A DNA stretch of 64,000 nt from the NCBI GenBank assembly GCA_040772665.1, contig JAXGXT010000004.1:191943-255942 (forward strand), written 5' to 3'. This stretch comes from JAXGXT01 sp040772665. GTDB lineage: Bacteria > Bacillota > Clostridia > Lachnospirales > Anaerotignaceae. Position 1 is the stretch's first letter, and every line of letters begins with the position of its first letter. The translations under genes were made by a program, and so were the position numbers. Positions 45,402-52,608 of the stretch are shown piece after piece. The notes beneath the pieces were generated by a model that saw only the letters and a list, made by a program, of their open reading frames with translations, ran no database searches and was not told the origin of the DNA.

Positions 45402-45770
45402 ATGAAATTTTATGTATGTAAGCATTGTGGAAACATTATAACATATGTTGAGCATTCAGGTGTTCCTGTTATTTGCTGCGGTGAGAAGATGCAGGAGATT
45501 GTTGCAGGTTCAGTTGATGCGGCAGTTGAAAAACATGTTCCTGTTGTTGAAACAGAGGGCAATATTGTTACAGTAACAGTTGGCTCTGTTATACATCCAA
45601 TGACAGAAGAGCATCATATTGCTTGGATTGTTGTTGAAACAACAAATGGACATCAGATTAAATATCTTGATAAAACAGGCGAACCAAAGGCTGTTTTTGC
45701 ACTTGCTGACGGTGAGGAAGTTGTTGCAGTTTATGAATACTGTAATCTTCACGGACTTTGGAAGAAATAA
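45402..45770 (+). CDS. dfx: Desulfoferrodoxin (superoxide reductase)
   Basis: The 122-residue protein has the desulforedoxin-type iron centre with C6-x2-C9 and C25-C26, then the superoxide-reductase domain with EKHVPV, IHPMTEEHHIAW and the Cys-His pair in CNLHGLW. It reduces superoxide to peroxide without making oxygen, a common anaerobe defence. It is preceded by a good AAAGGAGGA site and followed by a strong terminator. Confidence 0.96.
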   Translation: MKFYVCKHCGNIITYVEHSGVPVICCGEKMQEIVAGSVDAAVEKHVPVVETEGNIVTVTVGSVIHPMTEEHHIAWIVVETTNGHQIKYLDKTGEPKAVFALADGEEVVAVYEYCNLHGLWKK

Positions 45771-45774
45771 ATAT

Positions 45775-45808
45775 AAAAAAAAGGGATGCGGAGAACGCAT
45801 CCCTTTTT
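45775..45808. terminator. Desulfoferrodoxin terminator
   Basis: AAAAAAAGGGATGCG pairs with CGCATCCCTTTTT around a GAGA-containing loop. Confidence 0.92.
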
Positions 45809-45816
45809 GATTTACC

Positions 45817-46496
45817 TAAAACCGCATGCATATGCAGTTTAAACAAAAGTTTTTGTCTTGCTTTTTTCAAAAAGCAAGTGGGTTTGGGCAAAGCCCAAGG
45901 GGTTGCCTTTGTTAGGACCTTGAGGATTTCACCCTCAAACACCCACAAGGGTTTCACCCTTGACCCATAGCGCAAAACATTTGTTTTGCTTGGATCAATC
46001 ACTTTATTTTGTGGCTTGGTTTACATTATTGCCAGCCATACTCTTATTTACCATTACAACCGCATGTATATGCGGCTGTACAAAAGTTTTTGCTCCGCTT
46101 TTTTTAAAAAGCGGATGGGTTTGGGCAAAGTCCAAGGGGGTGCCTTTTTTAAGACCTTGAGGGTTTCACCTTCAAACACCCACAAGGGTTTCACCCTTGA
46201 CCCATAGCACAAAACATTCATTTTGCTTGGATCAATCACTTTATTTTGCGGCTTCATTTACATTACTGCCAGCCATACTCTTATTTACCATTACAGCCGC
46301 ATGTATATGCGGTTGTACAAAAGTTTTTGCTCTGCTTTTTTCAAAAAGCGGATGGGTTTGGGCAAAGCCCAAGGTCTATCAAGATTTATCAAATGGGTTT
46401 GGGCAAAGCCCAAGGTCTATCAAGATTTATCAAATGGGTTTGGGCAAAGCCCAAGGTCTATCAGGATTTATCAAGTAGGTTTGGGCAAGATCAAGG
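45817..46496 (+). repeat. Three modular repeats ending in a 41-bp tandem expansion
   Basis: Copies at about 45817-45900, 45914-46136 and 46151-46496. The second and third have the 86-bp module (45969-46052, 46205-46290). At the end the GGTTTGGGCAAAGCCCAAGG block repeats at 41-bp spacing (46360, 46401, 46442) with a broken fourth unit. Confidence 0.92.
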
Positions 46497-46517
46497 TTTT
46501 TTGCCGCCTACACGCTT

Positions 46518-46658
46518 TTATCCCAAAAGGTTTAAAAGTTCGTTGTACTCATCAATAGTTATTCTGTTTCTTATAAGAAATACGTCTAATATTTCTGTCA
46601 TAGCAGTTTTGTTGCAGCTTCCGCTTTCAATTATCTTTTTACAATTTCTAAATGTCAT
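46518..46658 (-). CDS. Small phage-tail-cassette protein (46 aa)
   Basis: The 46-residue product opens MTFRNCKKIIESGSCNKTAM and ends ITIDEYNELLNLLG. Its size, position at the end of a tail-fibre cassette and its last lines (a helix followed by Ile-Thr-x-x-Glu/Asp-Tyr-x-Glu) recall XkdX-type small tail proteins, but the match is weak. The ATG has GAGGTGAGAG upstream. It starts 11 bp after the stop of the 137-residue gene. Confidence 0.6.
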   Translation of the reverse strand: MTFRNCKKIIESGSCNKTAMTEILDVFLIRNRITIDEYNELLNLLG

Positions 46659-46669
46659 CTGCTCTCACC

Positions 46670-47083
46670 TCACATATTGTTAATTTCAGCCAAACACACT
46701 AAATATTCTGTGTTTATTGCAGTTTCTAAAATTGCCCTTTCCATGTCTGAAATGGAAACAGGCTTTATTAAATTGCCCATGGTGTCTGTAGGAAAGGCTT
46801 TGTGTGCAAAGTGAACTTCACACATTCTGTCCTTTTCTTCCTCCGTAATGGAAAAAAGAATTTTTGAAAGATTGTTTTCCTTGCTGATTTGCTGCAGCAT
46901 CCCGTCTTTGTAAAACATAAAAAAATCTCTCCCATGGTGCTCTTTTATAACCTCAACATCTGTTTCGTTAAAAGGCTTTCCGTCCCATTTTCTGCTTTCC
47001 CAGCTTCCTATGTCAACAAAAAGACTATCCCTGTATTCTTTCAGCTCTTCCTCTGTTATGTTGTATTTATTAATGTCAAACAT
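46670..47083 (-). CDS. Phage-tail-cassette protein of unknown function
   Basis: I do not recognise this 137-residue, acidic protein, which begins MFDINKYNITEEELKEYRDS and has a DIGSWESRKWDGKPFNETD segment. It is between the tail-fibre-like gene and the 46-residue gene on the same strand, with 19 bp on one side and 11 bp on the other, so it is likely a phage-derived accessory of the fibre, perhaps an assembly or tail-tip chaperone. That role is inference from position. Confidence 0.65.
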   Translation of the reverse strand: MFDINKYNITEEELKEYRDSLFVDIGSWESRKWDGKPFNETDVEVIKEHHGRDFFMFYKDGMLQQISKENNLSKILFSITEEEKDRMCEVHFAHKAFPTDTMGNLIKPVSISDMERAILETAINTEYLVCLAEINNM

Positions 47084-47102
47084 GATTTTTCCTCCTTTTT
47101 AA

Positions 47103-48758
47103 TTAATATACGGAATACCAAAATGGAATTTGCTGTTCCCTGTTCTCTTGGCAGATATAATATAAATCATCCTTGGGTGTAATGTTATCAGCTATCAAAT
47201 GCCCTGAAGCGGTGTAAAGAGCACCGTTTGTTTCCACCTTGGCCCCTTTTTTAAGGTAGATACAGAAGATGTTTGAAAAAGAGCCAAAGGTAAAGATAAC
47301 CTTTCTTATGTATAGATTGGTTGCTGCACTTTCATCGCCGTAAGGAATGTGCATTGTAGTATTATCTTCCTTAATTAATCCAAAAGCAGAGGTGTTTTTA
47401 GCAGCAAACACTATATTACCTGTTACAGCGGTGTTATCCGTTAAATTTAGTTGAGATAAGGTTCCGGTGGCGGCAATAGTATATATAATATTTTGCTCCG
47501 AATCATAAAGAGGCTGACCTTTTGCATAGGGCAGCGTCGAAAGGGCTGTAATGTTTTCTGTTTCCCAGGTATTTGTAATTGTGTTAAACGTAAGCCTGAT
47601 ATTTGTATTGTTTTGGAAATACCATATTTTGTTTTCTACAACGCAAGCTGTAATTTGAAGCTTTAAAGAATCGTTGGCAGGGCCCACGGAAGCTAAAGTT
47701 CCGTTAGAATTTCTTTTATAAAGCTGTGTTCCTCTATTAAGATAAATTACACCATTAACATTAACAATAGTGGCATAAGTGTTTGCCCCAATTGTCATGG
47801 CTGTGGATGAAAGCGTGTTTGACGACCTGCTGTATGCATATAAAAAATCAGCATAGTTTCCTGATGCTGCATTGTTGCCGCAAACTATGAAAATTGTATC
47901 TCCTAATTCAACTGCAGATGAAGGAATTGCCCCAAACTGAACCGCTTGCCCCCCTGTAAGATCAAGCATTAACGAATATGTGCAGTCGTCCGGATTATAA
48001 GCATAGATTGAATTTGTTAGAAAAAAGTATATTTTTCCGTCAGCAGATACGGCTGAACATCCAACACTTCCTTTGCCTGCAGTAAGCGGCTTTATTTGTT
48101 TTTGCCATACTAGGGTTTTATTTTCTGTTAAATTAGACTGGGCAAATTTCAACCCCGAATCAGGCAGATTCATTTTCCCCATCAAAGTGTTTGGAGAAAT
48201 GTCGTCAGCTTCTCCAATTCTTTCAAGAACCTCACCCACCTCTTGGGAAAGACTTCCCGTTTGGTTATCCACATATGAAAAAATATCTGTATTTCTGTTT
48301 TCTATATCATAAACAGACTTTCGCATATCTGCACTTCCTGCCTCGAAAGAGGCCTCTTCTATTGCAGTTATTACATAGTTTTCTATGTTGTCAAGAACAG
48401 CCTTGTTTTCGTGGGAATGTTTAATGTTATAACTTTCTGAAACCTTTTGCTTCTCCTCGTTGGTATAATCGTTTTCAGACAAGCCTTTGCCCTCTATTTT
48501 GTCAACTTTGTTGTCAGCAGGGGCAAACCACGTTTCCCCGTCAAGGCTTACCTCAATTTGCCCTTCATAAATTCGAATGCCTTTAATTTGAAATTCATCC
48601 AATTGTGTGCTTAGCTCATTAAATTTTGGAATTATCACATCAAGTGCCATTTCATCAAAGGCTCTTTGAGCTTCTGCCACAGGCAAACCCAATGGATTGT
48701 TTTTAATTCTTATGCCTTTATTGTTATAATCTTTTTCTTCAATTTTTGTAAAACTCAA
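47103..48758 (-). CDS. Phage tail fibre/receptor-binding-like protein
   Basis: The 551-residue protein has an N-terminal segment with KVDKIEGKGLSENDYTNEEK, a recurrent motif of phage tail and receptor-binding proteins, followed by helical linkers and then a repetitive beta region (residues about 220-480) with kelch-like repeats (ADGKIYFFLTNSIYAYNPDD, NVNGVIYLNRGTQLYKRN). The C-terminus is a further beta domain. The TTG at 48758 follows AGGAGGAATATA. It has no signal peptide. The protein would bind a target surface; no other tail genes are adjacent. Confidence 0.8.
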   Translation of the reverse strand: MSFTKIEEKDYNNKGIRIKNNPLGLPVAEAQRAFDEMALDVIIPKFNELSTQLDEFQIKGIRIYEGQIEVSLDGETWFAPADNKVDKIEGKGLSENDYTNEEKQKVSESYNIKHSHENKAVLDNIENYVITAIEEASFEAGSADMRKSVYDIENRNTDIFSYVDNQTGSLSQEVGEVLERIGEADDISPNTLMGKMNLPDSGLKFAQSNLTENKTLVWQKQIKPLTAGKGSVGCSAVSADGKIYFFLTNSIYAYNPDDCTYSLMLDLTGGQAVQFGAIPSSAVELGDTIFIVCGNNAASGNYADFLYAYSRSSNTLSSTAMTIGANTYATIVNVNGVIYLNRGTQLYKRNSNGTLASVGPANDSLKLQITACVVENKIWYFQNNTNIRLTFNTITNTWETENITALSTLPYAKGQPLYDSEQNIIYTIAATGTLSQLNLTDNTAVTGNIVFAAKNTSAFGLIKEDNTTMHIPYGDESAATNLYIRKVIFTFGSFSNIFCIYLKKGAKVETNGALYTASGHLIADNITPKDDLYYICQENREQQIPFWYSVY

Positions 48759-48791
48759 ATATATTCCTCCTGTTTTAAAAATTTTCTTAAC

Positions 48792-48856
48792 CCATACCGA
48801 TAGTAAAGCTTAGGTATGGTCTGTGTTATTGTCTAAACAGGGTCGGAGCTGTTTAG
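48792..48856 (-). promoter_or_regulatory. Two hairpins in the tail-gene leader
   Basis: CCATACC/GGTATGG (48792-48819) and CTAAACAG/CTGTTTAG (48833-48856) lie in the roughly 170-nt leader between the promoter and the start codon. They may slow translation or stabilise the message. Confidence 0.5.
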
Positions 48857-48914
48857 TGCGGCGCATATAAAGGAATCTATAATTTCATGGGTTAAGGTTT
48901 GCAAGAATTATAAA

Positions 48915-49020
48915 TTCGCATAATATGCGACAAAGTAATAGTATAATAGATTTATTCCTTTGTCAATATAATATTGCGTAAAATGCGAATATTAGTTCCA
49001 ACTTGTTGATGTTATGCGAA
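48915..49020. promoter_or_regulatory. Operators and promoter between tail cassette and XRE regulator
   Basis: TTCGCATAATATGCGA (48915-48930), TTGCGTAAAATGCGAA (48974-48989) and a half-site TTATGCGAA (49012-49020) flank a minus-strand promoter, TTGACA (48966-48961) and TACTAT (48943-48938) at 17-bp spacing. The XRE gene starts at 49055 on the other strand, so one repressor likely controls both. Confidence 0.7.
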
Positions 49021-49054
49021 AATGATATTGTTTACAATAAAGGAGTTGTTTCAA

Positions 49055-49540
49055 ATGACAATTGGAAAAAGAATAAAAGAGTGCAGAATAAAAAAGGGAA
49101 TGTCAGTTGAAGAGCTGGCGCAAAAGCTTGATAAAAATAGAGCTACAGTATATAGATATGAAAAAGGGGAGATAGAAAATCTCCCCACAACAATTTTAGA
49201 ATCTTTGGCAAAAGCCCTTGATACAACACCTGCTTACATTATGGGTTGGAGAGATTTTGATATTATTGAAAAGAATGGAGAGAAAATCATATCACGAAAA
49301 CAGGAGGAAAGAGAGGAGATTTCCGATTTTCTAAACCCTATCTTTGCTGAAATTGGGTTTAACATAGCCCCCCATACATATTATTCCCACGGAAGTCTTG
49401 CCGATATGAAGTTTATTGTACATTCTCTTGACCATGGTGAAAGCAGCTATTTTGATTATGAAGAAATTAAGGAGATTAAAGAAAATATTTTAATGTATAC
49501 AAAATTTATTATTAATGAAAAAATGCTAAAAACAAAATAA
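49055..49540 (+). CDS. XRE family transcriptional regulator
   Basis: The 161-residue protein has an N-terminal HTH_3 domain (MTIGKRIKECRIKKGMSVEE, LAQKLDKNRATVYRYEKGEI) with the usual five-helix layout, a short linker and a C-terminal region without recognisable S24 peptidase motifs. It is divergent from the phage-tail cassette and flanked by TTCGCAT-type operators, so it probably represses that cassette and itself. It has AAAGGAGTT before the ATG. The mechanism of any release is unknown. Confidence 0.85.
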   Translation: MTIGKRIKECRIKKGMSVEELAQKLDKNRATVYRYEKGEIENLPTTILESLAKALDTTPAYIMGWRDFDIIEKNGEKIISRKQEEREEISDFLNPIFAEIGFNIAPHTYYSHGSLADMKFIVHSLDHGESSYFDYEEIKEIKENILMYTKFIINEKMLKTK

Positions 49541-49666
49541 AAGTTTAATTTATAACGTAGGTAAAATTAAACCCTTAAGATGGAGTCTTTCAAAAATTTC
49601 CTTTGTAAAACATGCATAAACCCATTAGTAATTTAATAAATAATATGTTACAGAATTATTTTGTCT
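49541..49666. repeat. Relic of a MITE-type left end
   Basis: ATAACGTAGGTAAAATTAAA resembles the left end of the 292-bp element (CAGAACGTAGGCAAAG). No further modules are left. Confidence 0.4.
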
Positions 49667-50542
49667 TTATGAGTAAAATATTTTTTCTATATTTAAAAGT
49701 CCCATAGGCTCTGAATTGCTGGCCGCAGAACATATTAAATGCTTAACCTGGTTTGGGCTAAGCTTTGGGGAGTGCTGTAAAATAAGTGCCGCCGCACCGC
49801 TTACCATTGGGGTTGCCATTGAGGTGCCGCTCATTTTTACATAGTTTATATCCACAACATCAATATTTGAGCGTTTTTTGCTTTCAAATGAAAATGTTTC
49901 TGCCTTGCAGGAAACAATGTTTTCTCCCGGTGCAAATATGTCAGGTTTATAGTAGAAACGGTTTCCGTTTTGTATTTTGTAAAGTACCTTTTCTCCGAAG
50001 TTTCCAACGGTGATAATGTTTTGGCTTGTTCCCGGGGCGGTTATGCCTGAAGATTCGTCGTTTCCCGAGGCGGCAACAACTATCATGCCGCTGTTCCAAA
50101 GTGTGTTTGTTGCTTTTATAAGAGAAGAAGAAATGGAAGGGTCGTTTGTGCCTATTGACATATTTACAATTCTTATTCCGTATTTTTGCCTGTTGGCAAG
50201 AAGCCATTCAAGTGCATTAAGTGCAGACCTTGCAGTTCCGTGACCATACTGGTCAAGTATTTTCAAAGCAACTATGCTGCTTTCAGGTGCAACTCCCATA
50301 TATCTTTTGCCGCTTAAGTAACCGTTTCCGCAGGCTATCCCTGCCACATGAGTTCCGTGACCGTTGTCATCGTATGGCTCTGTTTTGCCGTTAACAAAAT
50401 CCATAAAACAGGCCAATCGGTTTTTGGGGAAAACAAAATCGGCGGTGGGACAAATGCCTGTGTCTAAAATGGCAATGCATGTGCCCAAGCCTGTTATTTG
50501 TGGTGGAGGATAGCCGTTAATCAGGCATATTGCATTATTCAT
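49667..50542 (-). CDS. Subtilisin-like serine protease (S8)
   Basis: The 291-residue protein has the full catalytic set: Asp27 in AILDTG, His62 in GHGTHVAG, Asn160 in AASGND and Ser240 in GTSMATP. There is no signal peptide or propeptide, so it resembles intracellular subtilisins, or a protease secreted by another route. The ribosome site is weak. It lies between the XRE regulator and the Cys-rich small gene, and no neighbour suggests a substrate. Confidence 0.9.
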   Translation of the reverse strand: MNNAICLINGYPPPQITGLGTCIAILDTGICPTADFVFPKNRLACFMDFVNGKTEPYDDNGHGTHVAGIACGNGYLSGKRYMGVAPESSIVALKILDQYGHGTARSALNALEWLLANRQKYGIRIVNMSIGTNDPSISSSLIKATNTLWNSGMIVVAASGNDESSGITAPGTSQNIITVGNFGEKVLYKIQNGNRFYYKPDIFAPGENIVSCKAETFSFESKKRSNIDVVDINYVKMSGTSMATPMVSGAAALILQHSPKLSPNQVKHLICSAASNSEPMGLLNIEKIFYS

Positions 50543-50733
50543 TTCTACACATCCAAACCTTGAAGATCAATAATAGTTTATGGCATAAAGCCTAATAAGG
50601 TGATTGGACAGGAATGGACAAAATAAGGGTTGTACCGATAAATATTTTTATAATCAGTCAATTTTTTCTTCCTGGCTGCATAGTATTGTTAATGTATTAA
50701 ATAATTTTTTAATTTATTGAGGAGGTTAGTAAT

Positions 50734-50967
50734 ATGGGATGTTTTGGAGGAAATACTTGTTCGTCAACAGGAGGCGGAAGCTGGCTTTGGATTCTTATTC
50801 TTCTTTTTTGCTGCGGCGGTAACCAGCTGGGAGGCATAGGCAATTGTGTGGGAGGAGCAGGCACGGATAACGACTGCTCATGGTTAATGATCATATTACT
50901 TCTTCTTTGCTTCTGCGGAAACGGCGTAGGAAGCTGCGGAACAGGCTGCAACATGTGTGAGGCATAA
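50734..50967 (+). CDS. Gly/Cys-rich small membrane protein (HC-type)
   Basis: The 77-residue protein has 12 Cys and many Gly, in two hydrophobic segments (SWLWILILLFCCGG and SWLMIILLLLCFCGNG) and Gly/Cys-rich linkers, ending CGTGCNMCEA. Similar proteins in Clostridia are annotated as chorion-class high-cysteine protein; their role is unknown. The GAGGAGG ribosome site is 11 nt before the ATG. A terminator follows at 51181-51213. It is a candidate membrane protein with metal or disulfide chemistry. Confidence 0.7.
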   Translation: MGCFGGNTCSSTGGGSWLWILILLFCCGGNQLGGIGNCVGGAGTDNDCSWLMIILLLLCFCGNGVGSCGTGCNMCEA

Positions 50968-51180
50968 AATAAGGTATTATCTAAAAAAGCCTTGAAGTAA
51001 GCAGAGTGCCTGTTTAAAGGTAAACTTTTCAAAAAGACCCAATTGTTTTGACTTTAAAGCCTTAAAAGGCGGAAGCAAAAAACTTTCCCTAAATTTTAAT
51101 TTTTATAAAACAGTATAAAGGATTTGGGGGTGACAGAAGTTTCAGGCTTTGTCTTTAAAACTGCCTGTTGCAAAAAGGTA

Positions 51181-51213
51181 AAAAGGTGCGGATTTAATGT
51201 CTGCACCTTTTTG
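51181..51213 (+). terminator. Terminator upstream of the 155-residue gene
   Basis: AAAAGGTGC pairs with GCACCTTTTT. It lies about 200 bp after the Gly/Cys-rich gene. Confidence 0.8.
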
Positions 51214-51263
51214 TCATATAAAGAGGTTTATCTGCATATCTATTTGCAAGGAGGTGTTCTTGT

Positions 51264-51731
51264 TTGGAGGATATAAATATTGAAAAACTTTCAGATATAA
51301 GCAAGCTTTTAGGCGGGAATATGGATTCTCAAGAGCTTGGAAACATGGTTCAGACTGCAAAAATGCTAAGCGTAATTATGAATAACCCTTATGCGGAAAA
51401 AAATAAAGAAATAAAAGAGGTTTCGGCACAAGATGAAACAATTGTTAATAAGGAATATATGTCAAAAGACAGGCATATCAAAGCTCTTAACGCAATTATA
51501 CCGCTTCTTGACACCCAATATCAACGGGGGATGTTTACCGCTTTAAAAATGCTTGAAATAAACAGCTTTAGCCCCGAGCCTGTAATAAGGGCAATGGGCA
51601 GAGAGTTTGATGCACAGTATAGGCGGGCTGAAATCATAGATGTTGTTGATAAGTTTCTAACCCCTGAGGAAAGAAACAAAATAGGCATTTTTCTTAAACT
51701 TGCAAAAGCCAGCTTTTTTATGAACAAATAA
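51264..51731 (+). CDS. Hypothetical helical protein (155 aa)
   Basis: I do not recognise this 155-residue protein. It is mostly helical and charged, with an N-terminal region (MEDINIEKLSDISKLLGGNM), KEYMSKDRHIKALNAIIPLL in the middle and EPVIRAMGREFDAQYRRAEI near the end. The TTG has AAGGAGGTG 7 nt upstream, so translation is likely. A terminator follows at 51858. No partner is evident; a conserved clostridial accessory or sporulation role is possible but unsupported. Confidence 0.6.
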   Translation: MEDINIEKLSDISKLLGGNMDSQELGNMVQTAKMLSVIMNNPYAEKNKEIKEVSAQDETIVNKEYMSKDRHIKALNAIIPLLDTQYQRGMFTALKMLEINSFSPEPVIRAMGREFDAQYRRAEIIDVVDKFLTPEERNKIGIFLKLAKASFFMNK

Positions 51732-51857
51732 TAAATAACTTTATTTAAAACCATAAAGATAAATTTCGCAGATACATCAAAGAAAACTCTTGATAAATAG
51801 CCTTAAGGTTTTGATTTTTAGTGTTTTAAACTTAGCAAGCTTCATTTCCTCCCTATT

Positions 51858-51910
51858 GAAAAACTCCTGTAATAATGGTATAAGATCACATTATTGCAGG
51901 AGTTTTTTTG
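51858..51910. terminator. Bidirectional terminator between convergent genes
   Basis: AAAAACTCCTGTAATAATG pairs with CATTATTGCAGGAGTTTTTT. Confidence 0.9.
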
Positions 51911-51969
51911 TTTAGCTTTGAGCAAAAATCAAGGCCTTTTTCAAAGAGTAAAAATAAAGCTTTTTTCAT

Positions 51970-52194
51970 TTAGCTAAGCATATCCATAATAATTAAAGCC
52001 GCTAAAATTGGAGCAATGCTGTTTTGTTGTTTTTTCGGCTGTTTTTCCACATCCTTTTCCACAAGGCATGGTTTGCCTTGGGCATAAATTTCAGGCTGTG
52101 AATCTGAAAAAGCCGAAGAAGTTTTATTGTCTTTTAAGGTCTGATTTTGCATACGAAATTCCAAAGGTATCTCTCTTCTGTTTTGTGGCAGCAT
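51970..52194 (-). CDS. Small hypothetical protein with hydrophobic tail (74 aa)
   Basis: The product of 74 residues begins MLPQNRREIPLEFRMQNQTL and ends IAPILAALIIMDMLS, a short hydrophobic C-terminal segment that could anchor it in a membrane or pack into a coat. The ATG at 52194 is preferred over an upstream in-frame codon because GAGGAAG stands 7 nt ahead of it. It is not recognised. It lies convergent with the 155-residue gene and shares its terminator. Confidence 0.55.
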   Translation of the reverse strand: MLPQNRREIPLEFRMQNQTLKDNKTSSAFSDSQPEIYAQGKPCLVEKDVEKQPKKQQNSIAPILAALIIMDMLS

Positions 52195-52608
52195 ATTGTC
52201 ACTTCCTCTATATGTGTTTTGTAGATTATATGAACTATAAATAAAATTTATGAAGTTTTGTACATATTTATAGGAAGAACATTTGTCCATAGCTAAAAAT
52301 TATCGCAATTGCCAAAAGTTTTTGATGATATTGACTTAATGCGTTTAAGTGGGATAAAATAGCTGTATGTCAGGTTAGAGAAAGTGATTTTTGTATTTGC
52401 AGATTGAAATTATTTTAAAAAAGTTTAATTTTTGTGAATCTATGAAAATTTGTTTTATGAGAAAATCTAAGTTTCAAGGCCTTGCCTTGGAACTTGTCTG
52501 TTTATACCTTGATCAAAGACCTATGAAAATATATTTTTCTTATAAGGCTTATAATATTTAAAAACAGCCTTTAAGAATAAACTTTTTAAAGATTGGGAGG
52601 AAGAGAAG
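52195..52608 (+). promoter_or_regulatory. Promoter and leader of the citrate-synthase-like operon
   Basis: TTGACT (52331-52336) and TAAAAT (52355-52360) at 18-bp spacing form a plausible promoter about 250 bp before the start codon. The leader has a hairpin, AAGTTTCAAGGC-CTT-GCCTTGGAACTT (52469-52495), with one mismatch in an 11- to 12-bp stem. The rest is AT-rich, with no known riboswitch recognised. Confidence 0.5.

Noticed and set aside
40666..46496. 30- and 41-bp tandem units looked like a CRISPR array
   Set aside because: The units are contiguous and nearly identical, with no unique spacers, and no cas genes are present.
33482..46558. Many open frames inside the repeats encoding similar peptides (for example SFCSAFFKKRMGLGKAQG)
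   Set aside because: They follow palindromic repeat units, occur in several frames and both strands, lack ribosome sites and break at degenerate copies. They come from the repeat and not from coding selection.
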